A stretch of 7,217 nucleotides of DNA, taken from the NCBI GenBank assembly GCA_046160725.1, contig JBJXHB010000273.1:1-7217 (forward strand), written 5' to 3'. This document shows, one piece after another, positions 1-5,718 of the stretch; the stretch's first letter is position 1, and every line of letters begins with the position of its first letter. The position numbers were made by a program, and so were the translations under genes. A model generated the notes under the pieces. The model worked only from the letters and a program-made list of their open reading frames with translations. It was not told the origin of the DNA and did no database searches. The stretch comes from JBJXHB01 sp046160725 (GTDB taxonomy: Bacteria > Pseudomonadota > Gammaproteobacteria > Burkholderiales > Burkholderiaceae_C).

Positions 1-1260
1 CTGCGGCCACTGGTACGGCCGGACCGGTTGCCGCAAGGGCTGCGGGCGCAGGCCTTGCTGCAGGCCCGTCGCGGCGAACACGCCGCGGCGCTCGAGCGGG
101 TGCAGTTGCTGCTGGGGCTGTGCGACCAGGTAGCGGTGCCACGCCGCGACCAGGGCGCCTATGAGGTCTTGCGCGCCTATTGCCTGGCCGGCCTGGAGCG
201 CTGGCCCGATGCCCTGGCGGTGCTGGAGGCGCAGCGTGCGGACCAGCAGGGCACCCAGGGAGAATTGCTGGAGGCGATCATTGGCACCGTGCAGGCCCTG
301 CGGGCCCTGCACCAGGGCAGCGCGCAGGCCGCCGACCTGTGCGCGCGGGTGATGGTCCGCTGTGCCGAGCTGCACTTCAACCGCTTCCTGCTGCCATTGC
401 CCGAGGCCGCCGCGCGGCTGATCGAGGTGGGGCTCGACCAGGGTGTGGTGCCCGAGTTCCTGGCTGCCGCGGTGCACGACCGACGGCTTCAGCCGGCCGA
501 CCCCACGCGCGAAGACTGGCCTTGGCGCCTGAAGGTCGAGGTGCTGGGGCCCTTGCGCCTGTGGCGCGATGGCGTGGCGCTGTCCGGTGCCGGCGCGGCC
601 AAGGCCCAGCGCAAGCCGCTGGAACTGCTGCGCCTGCTGGCCGCGCATGGCGGCGGCCCAATGCCGCAGGAGGCGGTGATCGACGAGTTGTGGCCGTCGC
701 TCGAGGCCGACGCGCCCAAGGCCTCGTTCGAGATGGCGGTGTCGCGCCTGCGCAAGCTGCTGGGCCTGCCGGACCTGGTGCGGGTGGCCGACGGGCAGGT
801 GATGCTGGATGCGGGCCGCTGCTGGATCGACGCTGTGGCGTTCGAGCGGCTGTGCCAGCGTGGCGACGCGGCGTCGCTTCATCGTGCACTGGCGATCTAC
901 CGCGCGCCCTTGCTGGCCGGCCAGGCGCTCGGCGGCCGGATGCGCACCGCGCGTGAGCGCCTGGCCCTGCGCCATGAGCAGGCGGTTCGTGAGCGGACGC
1001 AGGCGCTTCTGGCAGGTGGCGACGCCGAACCCGCAGTGGCGCTGCTGCGCTCCGCGCTGGTGCACGACCCTTTGGCCGAGACCCTGCATCGCGGCCTGAT
1101 CGAGGCGCTGGCTCTGCAGGGTGAGCGGGCGGAGGCCCTGGCCTGCTACCGCAGGCTGTGCGATGTGCTGCGCAGCAGCCTGGGCATCGGCCCATCGGCG
1201 CCGACCGAACGGCTGGTCGCCGCTATCCGCCGCGGCGAGTTCTTCGCGCGGCCGTCCTGA
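1..1260 (+). CDS. BTAD-domain transcriptional regulator, C-terminal part (5' end outside window)
   Basis: The reading frame is open from the first base to the TGA at 1258-1260, so this is the last ~419 residues of a larger protein. The first ~175 visible residues are Leu/Ala-rich paired helices resembling TPR or MalT-like helical repeats. From about codon 177 (LKVEVLGPLRLWRDG) comes an OmpR/SARP-like winged helix, with the recognition region around LWPSLEADAPKASFEMAVSRLRKLL. From about codon 274 to the end runs an all-helical BTAD domain, with typical elements WIDAVAFERL, HDPLAETLHRGLIEALALQGERAEALACYRRL and a closing LG-x-GPSAPTERL. In related large regulators an N-terminal ATPase module precedes such repeats; it would lie upstream here and cannot be seen. 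The likely role is cytoplasmic, ligand- or ATP-dependent transcription activation. The target is unknown. The only neighbour in the window is the convergent PEP-CTERM gene, which does not establish a regulatory link. The domain call is firm; the full architecture is inferred. Confidence 0.88.
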   Translation: MRPLVRPDRLPQGLRAQALLQARRGEHAAALERVQLLLGLCDQVAVPRRDQGAYEVLRAYCLAGLERWPDALAVLEAQRADQQGTQGELLEAIIGTVQALRALHQGSAQAADLCARVMVRCAELHFNRFLLPLPEAAARLIEVGLDQGVVPEFLAAAVHDRRLQPADPTREDWPWRLKVEVLGPLRLWRDGVALSGAGAAKAQRKPLELLRLLAAHGGGPMPQEAVIDELWPSLEADAPKASFEMAVSRLRKLLGLPDLVRVADGQVMLDAGRCWIDAVAFERLCQRGDAASLHRALAIYRAPLLAGQALGGRMRTARERLALRHEQAVRERTQALLAGGDAEPAVALLRSALVHDPLAETLHRGLIEALALQGERAEALACYRRLCDVLRSSLGIGPSAPTERLVAAIRRGEFFARPS

Positions 1261-1266
1261 GCCCCT

Positions 1267-1282
1267 GGGCGCGCGGGCGCCC
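1267..1282. terminator. possible bidirectional hairpin between convergent genes
   Basis: GGGCGC (1267-1272) and GCGCCC (1277-1282) form a 6-bp all-GC stem with a GCGG loop. It lies in the 27-bp gap between the stops of the regulator and the convergent PEP-CTERM gene. No U-tract follows on either strand, so it is at best a weak or atypical terminator, and a stem this short can arise by chance in GC-rich DNA. Confidence 0.3.
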
Positions 1283-1287
1283 GGCGG

Positions 1288-2013
1288 TCAGCTCCGTCGC
1301 CGCGCCAAGGCCGACACTGCGGCGATGCCGACCAGCAACAGGGCCCAGGTCTGCGGCTCGGGAACCTGGACCACGGGGACGCCGATGTCGCCGTCATGCA
1401 CGGCCCAGCCGCGCATCTCCGGCAGGCCATTCGGATGCGCGAAATACCCGCCGTCGTACAAGCGGAAGTACGGCACCCACCAGGAGCCTTGTTGCATGTA
1501 GTACGGGCCGGGCATGAGGTTGAGAAACGGTCCCGTGTTGGCCAGGCATTGGTCCGGGCTGCACCCGGTCAGCGCTCCACTTGTATCGCGCGCGCCCTGG
1601 TTGCCAAGGTTGACGTAGAACATGTAGCCCAGTTCGTGGAAGGCGCCGGCATGGTTGTAGCCGACGTCGCTGCTGGTGCCGTCGTAGGTGGTGGACGAGA
1701 TGTTGTAGGCCACGCCATTGGCAGGCGCCGCTCGCGGCAGGCGCCAGTCCCGGTAGATCCCGCCCGGGCCCAGAGCAAGATTGTTGACCCAGCCGCTCAG
1801 GGTGCCGAAGCTGGCCAGCCCGTCCGCGTCCGTGCCCGAGGTCTGGATGTAGTTGGCATCGGCCAGCCAGGTGATGTTCAGAACCGTGTCGTAATAGGCT
1901 TCGGCCGAGGCGGGCGTGCCGTTCAGGTCGCGGGCCTGCAGGGCAGCCTGGGCGTTCGTGGCGCCGGCCAGCGTTGCCGCCACGGCGAGCGAAGCGTTCA
2001 GGATCGGGCGCAT
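1288..2013 (-). CDS. PEP-CTERM sorting-domain secreted protein with DUF1566-like (DWRLP) domain
   Basis: A 241-residue exported protein. Residues 1-23 form a signal peptide with probable cleavage after NAQA. The C-terminus is a textbook PEP-CTERM signal: VPEP at 217-220, a hydrophobic segment at about 222-236, then RRR at 238-240. Such tails are known to be recognised by an exosortase, and the proteins end up at the cell surface or in exopolysaccharide. The body has the pattern of the DUF1566/Lcl-like family (DTVLNITWLADANY at 42-55, DWRLP at 89-93) and is rich in Gly, Tyr and Trp. A Cys pair, C151 and C156 (CSPDQC), could form a disulfide. The start at 2013 was chosen because an AAGGAG lies 5 nt upstream and it puts the signal peptide at the N-terminus; an in-frame start 27 codons further out has neither support. 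No exosortase is visible in the window. Exact function is unknown. Confidence 0.92.
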   Translation of the reverse strand: MRPILNASLAVAATLAGATNAQAALQARDLNGTPASAEAYYDTVLNITWLADANYIQTSGTDADGLASFGTLSGWVNNLALGPGGIYRDWRLPRAAPANGVAYNISSTTYDGTSSDVGYNHAGAFHELGYMFYVNLGNQGARDTSGALTGCSPDQCLANTGPFLNLMPGPYYMQQGSWWVPYFRLYDGGYFAHPNGLPEMRGWAVHDGDIGVPVVQVPEPQTWALLLVGIAAVSALARRRS

Positions 2014-2018
2014 GAGGT

Positions 2019-2024
2019 CTCCTT
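2019..2024 (-). promoter_or_regulatory. Shine-Dalgarno site of the PEP-CTERM gene
   Basis: AAGGAG on the minus strand, 5 nt before the ATG at 2013. It is a strong ribosome binding site and fixes the start codon over the longer in-frame alternative. Confidence 0.8.
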
Positions 2025-2073
2025 GGGTGGGTTGAGCGTGGCCCCCAGCGTAGGCCAGCGCATCGAATCCGCA

Positions 2074-2107
2074 CCAACCGATCGCCAACCCCACTCGACT
2101 TCACTCG
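2074..2107 (-). promoter_or_regulatory. two adjacent direct-repeat pairs upstream of the PEP-CTERM gene, possible operator
   Basis: Read on the minus strand, the segment is CGAGTG-N4-CGAGTG, one base, then GGTTGG-N5-GGTTGG. On the plus strand CCAACC lies at 2074-2079 and 2085-2090, and CACTCG at 2092-2097 and 2102-2107. Start-to-start spacing is 11 and 10 bp, about one helical turn, as in direct-repeat sites of OmpR-like and some other regulators. It lies 61-94 bp upstream of the PEP-CTERM start. No convincing sigma-70 promoter is visible nearby; the best -10-like hexamer (TACGCT, plus positions 2047-2052) is poor. The repeats are seen directly; the operator role is inferred. Confidence 0.35.
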
Positions 2108-2150
2108 GGATACCCCTAGGAACAGGGTGCTGCGCTGCCTTGGCCTGCTT

Positions 2151-2187
2151 GCCCGTTCACTTCGGGCCCTTTGGCAGACAGCCAAGG
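2151..2187 (-). terminator. tandem hairpins downstream of smpB
   Basis: Seven nucleotides after the smpB stop, the minus strand reads CCTTGGC-TGTCT-GCCAAAGG (plus 2168-2187), a 7-bp stem with one bulged A. A second stem, GCCCG-AAGTGAA-CGGGC (plus 2151-2167), follows at once. There is no U-tract, so intrinsic termination is not assured, but the position is right for an smpB 3' end. The rest of the 181-bp gap (2014-2194) holds the repeats described above and no gene that I can see. Confidence 0.4.
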
Positions 2188-2194
2188 ATCCGGG

Positions 2195-2713
2195 TCAGCC
2201 CCTGGCCTTGGCGCTGATCTTCGACCGCATCAGCTGCCCCTTCTCCCGTTCCCAGTCGCGCTTCTTCTCGGTGTTGCGCTTGTCGTGCTCGGCCTTGCCC
2301 TTGGCCAGTGCGATGTCGACCTTGATGCGGCCGGCCTTGTAGTGCAGGTTCAGGGGCACCAGGGTGTAGCCCTTCTGCTCGACCTTGCCGACCAGCCGCC
2401 GGATCTCGGTCTTGTGCATCAGCAGCTTCTTGGTCCGGTCGGCCTCGGGGTGGACATGGGTCGACGCGGACCGCAGTGCGTTGATGCGGCAGCCGATCAT
2501 GTACAGCTCGCCGTCGCGGATCACCACATAGCCGTCGGTGAGCTGCACCTGCCCGGCCCGGATCGACTTGATTTCCCAGCCCTCCAGAACGATGCCGGCC
2601 TCGAAGCGCTCCTCGACCTGATAGTCGTAGCGCGCGCGCCGGTTCTCGGCCACCGGGGCCGACGAGGCCAGGTGGGCGGTGTTGCGGGGGCGGCGGTCGG
2701 TCGATATGGCCAT
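2195..2713 (-). CDS. smpB: SsrA-binding protein SmpB
   Basis: SmpB binds tmRNA and carries it to stalled ribosomes, where trans-translation tags the incomplete protein and frees the ribosome. The 172-residue product has the family landmarks: EERFEAGIVLEGWEIKSIRAG (35-54) with GYVVIRDGELY following, KVEQKGYTLVPLNLHYKAGRIKV (110-132) and GKAEHDKRNTEKKRDW, including the conserved DKR at 144-146, then a basic C-terminal tail that enters the decoding channel. It is slightly longer than the usual ~150-160 residues because of a ~20-residue N-terminal extension. The ATG at 2713 has no recognisable Shine-Dalgarno. A GTG at codon 21 (2651-2653) would give a more standard N-terminus starting just before ENRRARYDY, but also lacks one, so the start is uncertain. 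The gene is divergent from ratA across 64 bp, the same relationship as in E. coli. Confidence 0.97.
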   Translation of the reverse strand: MAISTDRRPRNTAHLASSAPVAENRRARYDYQVEERFEAGIVLEGWEIKSIRAGQVQLTDGYVVIRDGELYMIGCRINALRSASTHVHPEADRTKKLLMHKTEIRRLVGKVEQKGYTLVPLNLHYKAGRIKVDIALAKGKAEHDKRNTEKKRDWEREKGQLMRSKISAKARG

Positions 2714-2726
2714 GGTGCTGAAAAGG

Positions 2727-2772
2727 ACGAGGGCCGCGCAGTGCGGCGGCCCTCGTACCTAGAATGGCCCTC
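2727..2772. repeat. perfect 11-bp inverted repeat plus third GGCCCTC copy in the smpB/ratA divergent interval
   Basis: ACGAGGGCCGC (2727-2737) and GCGGCCCTCGT (2746-2756) are perfect inverted arms around an 8-nt centre. A further copy of the core, GGCCCTC, lies at 2766-2772, 18 bp from the copy at 2748-2754 and just before the ratA start. The left arm (GAGGGCC at 2729-2735) could therefore pair with either copy. In smpB mRNA the hairpin would end 13 nt before the AUG. It could be an operator shared by the two divergent genes or an RNA leader structure. The repeat is seen directly; its function is inferred. Confidence 0.6.
2760..2765 (+). promoter_or_regulatory. possible -10 element of ratA
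   Basis: TAGAAT matches the sigma-70 -10 consensus at 5 of 6 positions and starts 18 bp before the ratA ATG. The place for a -35 box falls inside the inverted repeat and does not resemble TTGACA. If used, transcription would start about 5-7 nt before the ATG, giving a nearly leaderless mRNA. On the opposite strand TACAAT (2773-2778) is a comparable -10 candidate for smpB, also without a good -35. Confidence 0.3.
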
Positions 2773-2777
2773 ATTGT

Positions 2778-3227
2778 ATGAAGCATGTGCGCAAGTCCGT
2801 CCTGCTGTGGTACTCGCCCCGCGAGATGTACGACCTGGTCACCGACGTGCCGGCGTATCCCGGCTTTCTGCCCTGGTGCGACCGGGCCGAGGTGCTGGGC
2901 CGCGACGACGCCGGCATGACGGCCCGGCTGCACCTGGCGTACTCGGGCCTGCGGCATGCCTTCACCACCCGCAATGTGCATGTGCCGGGGCGCGAGGTGA
3001 CGATGGCGCTGGTCGACGGCCCGTTCTCCCGGCTCGACGGCCACTGGCAGTTTCTGCCTATCGGTGACGGGTCTCAGGCACAGGCCTGCCGCATCGAGTT
3101 CAGTCTTCAATACGACTTTGCCAGTGGCGCTCTGGACCGGGTGCTGAGTCCGGTCTTTGACCGCATCGCCGATACCTTCGTGGACTCGTTCGTGCGCCGC
3201 GCCGAGACGGTCTACGGCGTGCGGTGA
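2778..3227 (+). CDS. ratA: RatA family protein (Coq10/START-like, ribosome-association toxin homologue)
   Basis: This 149-residue protein belongs to the Coq10/RatA branch of the START-like (polyketide cyclase/SRPBCC) fold. Visible landmarks are the N-terminal VRKSVLLWYSPREMYDLVTDVPAYPGFLPWCDRAEVL, the central RHAFTTRNVHVPGREVTMALVDGPFSRLDGHWQF, and the C-terminal FDRIADTFVDSFVRRAETVYG helix that closes the hydrophobic cavity. E. coli RatA (PasT) is reported to block 70S assembly when overproduced, while relatives act as lipid or quinone carriers; which applies here cannot be read from sequence. Length is normal and no signal peptide is present, so it is cytoplasmic. No Shine-Dalgarno is visible before the ATG. 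The stop overlaps the GTG start of ratB (GTGA), so the two are translationally coupled. Confidence 0.95.
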   Translation: MKHVRKSVLLWYSPREMYDLVTDVPAYPGFLPWCDRAEVLGRDDAGMTARLHLAYSGLRHAFTTRNVHVPGREVTMALVDGPFSRLDGHWQFLPIGDGSQAQACRIEFSLQYDFASGALDRVLSPVFDRIADTFVDSFVRRAETVYGVR

Positions 3228-3571
3228 GCAAGCATCCCGTGGCGCATGAAGACCTGATCGCCATCGAGGTGGCGCACGACGCCGGCCCGCATGCGGTGCA
3301 GGTCCAGGCCCTGCAGCTGCCGCTGGGCGCGACTCTGGAGGCGGCGGTACTGGCCAGCGGCACGCTGTCCGCGCTCGATGACGCCGTCCGGGCGTTGTGG
3401 GTGCCGGCGATCTGGGGACGGGCCCAACCCTGGGACCGGCTGTTGCGTGATGGCGACCGGGTCGAGCTCACCCGGCCGTTGCAGGTGGACCCCAAGGAGG
3501 CCCGGCGACAGCGCTATCGCCGCGACGGCCTGCCGCGCCAGGCCCGCAAGCCGGCACCGCCGGCCGGCTGA
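3224..3571 (+). CDS. ratB: RnfH/RatB family ubiquitin-like-fold small protein
   Basis: A 115-residue member of the RnfH (UPF0125) family, beta-grasp proteins related to ThiS/MoaD. The pattern fits throughout: an EVAHDAGPHAVQVQALQLPLGATLEAAVLASG start, then WGRAQPWDRLLRDGDRVELTRPLQVDPKEARRQRYRR, the family's most conserved block. The tail after it is short and rich in Arg, Pro and Ala. Translation starts at GTG within the ratA stop (4-bp overlap), so expression probably depends on coupling to ratA. In E. coli the pair is ratA-ratB (pasT-pasI), and RatB/PasI has been proposed as an antitoxin, though that is disputed; the Rnf-linked name comes from other genomes and no rnf gene is visible here. 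Biochemical role is unknown. Confidence 0.92.
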   Translation: MSKHPVAHEDLIAIEVAHDAGPHAVQVQALQLPLGATLEAAVLASGTLSALDDAVRALWVPAIWGRAQPWDRLLRDGDRVELTRPLQVDPKEARRQRYRRDGLPRQARKPAPPAG

Positions 3572-3581
3572 ACGCCGGGGC

Positions 3582-4079
3582 CTACCGACAATCCTGCGAG
3601 ATCACCTGGCGGGCGCGCTGCACTTCAGCGGCACGGCCGGCGTCGTCCAGCACCTCGCGCTCGCCCTTGGCATTGACGCGCGCGATGCGGACGCCGCTGT
3701 CCAGCGTGGCCATCTGCTCACGCGCCCGCCGGCAGTTCTCGGCCTTCTGCTCGGCCAGCTTGGTCTCCTCGGCCTTGCCGCGCTGCGCGGCATCGGCCTC
3801 GGCCTTCTTGCGCCGCGCCTCGAGCTCCGGGTCGGAACGCGCGGCACCCGATGCCGGCCGTGCCGGGCCGGACGCGGCGGCTACCGGCGCCGCCGGCCGG
3901 CGCACCACCGGGTCGGGCCGCGACAGGATGTCCTTGTCCGGCGTCCCGCGCGGCGGCGGAAGGTCGCTGACATGGACCTGGCCGCCGCTGTCCTTCCACT
4001 TCCATTGCGCCTGGGCCGGTGCCGGCAGGCACAACAGCGTCAGGGTCATCAATATCGCAGCAGGGAGGGCAGCGCGCAT
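3582..4079 (-). CDS. DUF4124 domain-containing exported protein
   Basis: A 165-residue protein with a signal peptide (residues 1-24, cleavage likely after AQA, giving QWKWKD). C17 is not in a lipobox, so a soluble periplasmic protein is expected. The mature N-terminus WKWKDSGGQVHVSDLPPP is the DUF4124 signature, a short beta unit with a W-K-W/D-G-x-x-x-x-S-D pattern. Next comes a Pro/Ala-rich linker (~55-80), a charged helix likely to be coiled coil (~84-125), and a second helix near the end. The only two mature cysteines, C116 and C164, could form a disulfide pinning the helices together. The function of this family is unknown. The gene converges on ratB with a 10-bp gap and diverges from guaB. 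The ATG has no clear Shine-Dalgarno; an alternative ATG at codon 11 would truncate the signal peptide. Confidence 0.88.
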   Translation of the reverse strand: MRAALPAAILMTLTLLCLPAPAQAQWKWKDSGGQVHVSDLPPPRGTPDKDILSRPDPVVRRPAAPVAAASGPARPASGAARSDPELEARRKKAEADAAQRGKAEETKLAEQKAENCRRAREQMATLDSGVRIARVNAKGEREVLDDAGRAAEVQRARQVISQDCR

Positions 4080-4123
4080 GGGGCACCAGGGCAGGATGGC
4101 GGACGCGGCAGTTTAGTGGCCCG

Positions 4124-4138
4124 GCCGCGGCCCGCGGC
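4124..4138. repeat. short GC-only inverted repeat between DUF4124 gene and guaB
   Basis: GCCGCGG-C-CCGCGGC is a perfect 7-bp inverted repeat with a single central base, in the 163-bp divergent gap (4080-4242). It lies about 105 bp upstream of guaB and 45 bp upstream of the DUF4124 start. It could be an operator, but such palindromes are expected by chance in DNA this GC-rich. I see no PurR-like box in the gap. Confidence 0.25.
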
Positions 4139-4208
4139 AGCCGCTTTGCGACCAACGGTGAGCGCATCGGGCCCGGCGGCGCGTCCCGGCCTGGGCGGGG
4201 GGCCTCCC

Positions 4209-4214
4209 TATAAT
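4209..4214 (+). promoter_or_regulatory. guaB promoter -10 element (TATAAT)
   Basis: A perfect TATAAT stands out in a GC-rich gap, 29 bp before the guaB ATG. It is followed by a pyrimidine run (CTTTCTTT) in which transcription would begin at about 4220-4222, giving a ~20-nt leader. GGAG at 4229-4232 is the likely ribosome binding site, 10 nt before the ATG. Positions 4186-4191, where a -35 is expected, are all G and C (CCGGCC), so the promoter may need an activator or rely on other contacts. Confidence 0.6.
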
Positions 4215-4242
4215 CTTTCTTTGCGTCCGGAGCCTGCCTTCC

Positions 4243-5712
4243 ATGCGCCTTCTTGGCAAAGCGCTCACCTTTGACGACGTGCTGTTGGTGCCGTCTTATT
4301 CGAAGGTCCTGCCGCGCGACACCCGCCTGTCGACCCGCCTTTCCCGCCGCATCACCCTGAACCTGCCGTTGGTGTCCGCGGCCATGGACACGGTGACCGA
4401 GGCCCGCCTGGCGATCGCCATCGCCCAGGAGGGCGGCATCGGCATCGTGCACAAGAACATGACGCCCAAGCAGCAGGCGGCCGAGGTCTTGCGCGTCAAG
4501 CGCTACGAGTCTGGCGTGCTGCGCGATCCGATCACGATCTCGCCCGGCGTGCCGGTGCGCGACGTGATGGCCCTGTCGCGCCAGCATGGCATCAGCGGCT
4601 TCCCGGTGGTCGAGGACGGCCGCGTGGTCGGCATCGTCACCGGCCGCGACCTGCGGTTCGAGACCCGGCTGGACGTGCCGGTGCGCGAGATCATGACGCC
4701 ACGCGAGCGGCTGATCACGGTGCCCGAGAGCGCCACTATCGATGACGGCAAGGCGCTGATGCACCGCTACAAGCTGGAGCGCGTGCTGGTGGTCAACGAT
4801 GCGTTCGAACTGCGCGGGCTGATGACCGTCAAGGACATCACCAAGCAAACCAGCTTTCCGGACGCGGCGCGCGACGCGCAAGGCAAGCTGCGGGTGGGCG
4901 CGGCGGTCGGCGTGGGCGACGGCACCGACGAGCGGCTGGAGCTGCTGGTGCGCGCAGGGGTCGATGCCGTGGTGGTCGACACCGCCCATGGCCACTCCGC
5001 GGGCGTGATCGACCGGGTGCGGGCGGTCAAGCGCCTGTACCCCGACATCGACGTCATCGCTGGCAATGTGGCCACCGCCGAGGCCGCGCTGGCGCTGGTG
5101 GAGGCGGGCGCCGACGCCGTCAAGGTCGGCATCGGTCCCGGCTCGATCTGCACCACGCGCATCGTCACCGGCGTGGGCGTGCCGCAGATCATGGCCATCG
5201 ACTCGGTGGCCCGGGCCCTGGATGGCAGCGGTGTGCCGGTCATTGCCGACGGCGGCGTGCGTTTCTCGGGCGACCTGGCCAAGGCGATCGCCGCCGGTGC
5301 CGACACCGTGATGATGGGCAGCGCCTTTGCCGGCACCGAAGAGGCGCCCGGCGATGTGATCCTCTACCAGGGCCGCAGCTACAAGAGTTACCGCGGCATG
5401 GGCTCGATCGGCGCCATGCAGCAGGGCTCGGCAGACCGATATTTCCAGGACGGCGAGAGCACCGGCCCGGCCAGTGCCAAGCTGGTGCCGGAGGGCATCG
5501 AGGGCCAGGTGCCCTACAAGGGCTCGGTGGTCGGCATCATCTTCCAGATGTCCGGCGGCCTGCGCGCGTCCATGCACTACTGTGGCTGTGCCGACATCCA
5601 GGAGATGAAGGCCCGTGCGCAGTTCGTCGAGATCAGCAGCGCCGGCATGCGCGAGAGCCATGTCCACGACGTGCAGATCACCAAGGAAGCGCCGAACTAC
5701 CGCATGGAGTGA
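4243..5712 (+). CDS. guaB: IMP dehydrogenase GuaB
   Basis: GuaB oxidises IMP to XMP with NAD+, the committed step of GMP synthesis, in the cytoplasm as a tetramer or octamer. The 489-residue length is standard. The (beta/alpha)8 barrel starts with LTFDDVLLVPSYSKVLP. It is interrupted by two CBS domains at about 94-145 and 150-205, which bind regulatory purine nucleotides in this family. VVVDTAHGHS belongs to the NAD site. The catalytic loop GPGSICTTR has its nucleophile at C303 (TGC at 5149-5151; E. coli C305). D336 in ADGGVRFSGD contacts IMP ribose, RGMGS follows, and the mobile flap carries the catalytic R399-Y400 pair in DRYFQ. The C-terminus HDVQITKEAPNY is typical. All key residues are present, so the enzyme should be active. 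It is the first gene of the guaB-MFS-guaA unit; the MFS start lies 6 bp after its stop. Confidence 0.99.
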   Translation: MRLLGKALTFDDVLLVPSYSKVLPRDTRLSTRLSRRITLNLPLVSAAMDTVTEARLAIAIAQEGGIGIVHKNMTPKQQAAEVLRVKRYESGVLRDPITISPGVPVRDVMALSRQHGISGFPVVEDGRVVGIVTGRDLRFETRLDVPVREIMTPRERLITVPESATIDDGKALMHRYKLERVLVVNDAFELRGLMTVKDITKQTSFPDAARDAQGKLRVGAAVGVGDGTDERLELLVRAGVDAVVVDTAHGHSAGVIDRVRAVKRLYPDIDVIAGNVATAEAALALVEAGADAVKVGIGPGSICTTRIVTGVGVPQIMAIDSVARALDGSGVPVIADGGVRFSGDLAKAIAAGADTVMMGSAFAGTEEAPGDVILYQGRSYKSYRGMGSIGAMQQGSADRYFQDGESTGPASAKLVPEGIEGQVPYKGSVVGIIFQMSGGLRASMHYCGCADIQEMKARAQFVEISSAGMRESHVHDVQITKEAPNYRME

Positions 5713-5718
5713 CGCAGC

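Noticed and set aside
2014..2094. A longer PEP-CTERM protein starting 27 codons upstream
   Set aside because: It would bury the signal peptide, has no ribosome binding site, and the ATG at 2013 has a strong one.
2157..3110. Long open frames on both strands across smpB and ratA
   Set aside because: They cross the strongly recognised smpB and ratA genes and show only low-complexity Arg/Gly/Pro/His composition; they are frame shadows.
3550..3568. GCCGGC...GCCGGC hairpin at the 3' end of ratB as a terminator
   Set aside because: A 6-bp stem inside the coding end with no U-tract. The hexamer is self-palindromic and common in GC-rich DNA.
2778..3571. ratA-ratB as a classical toxin-antitoxin module
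   Set aside because: Both families are widespread, conserved core genes. The antitoxin role of RatB is disputed even in E. coli, and the context (next to smpB) is housekeeping and not mobile.
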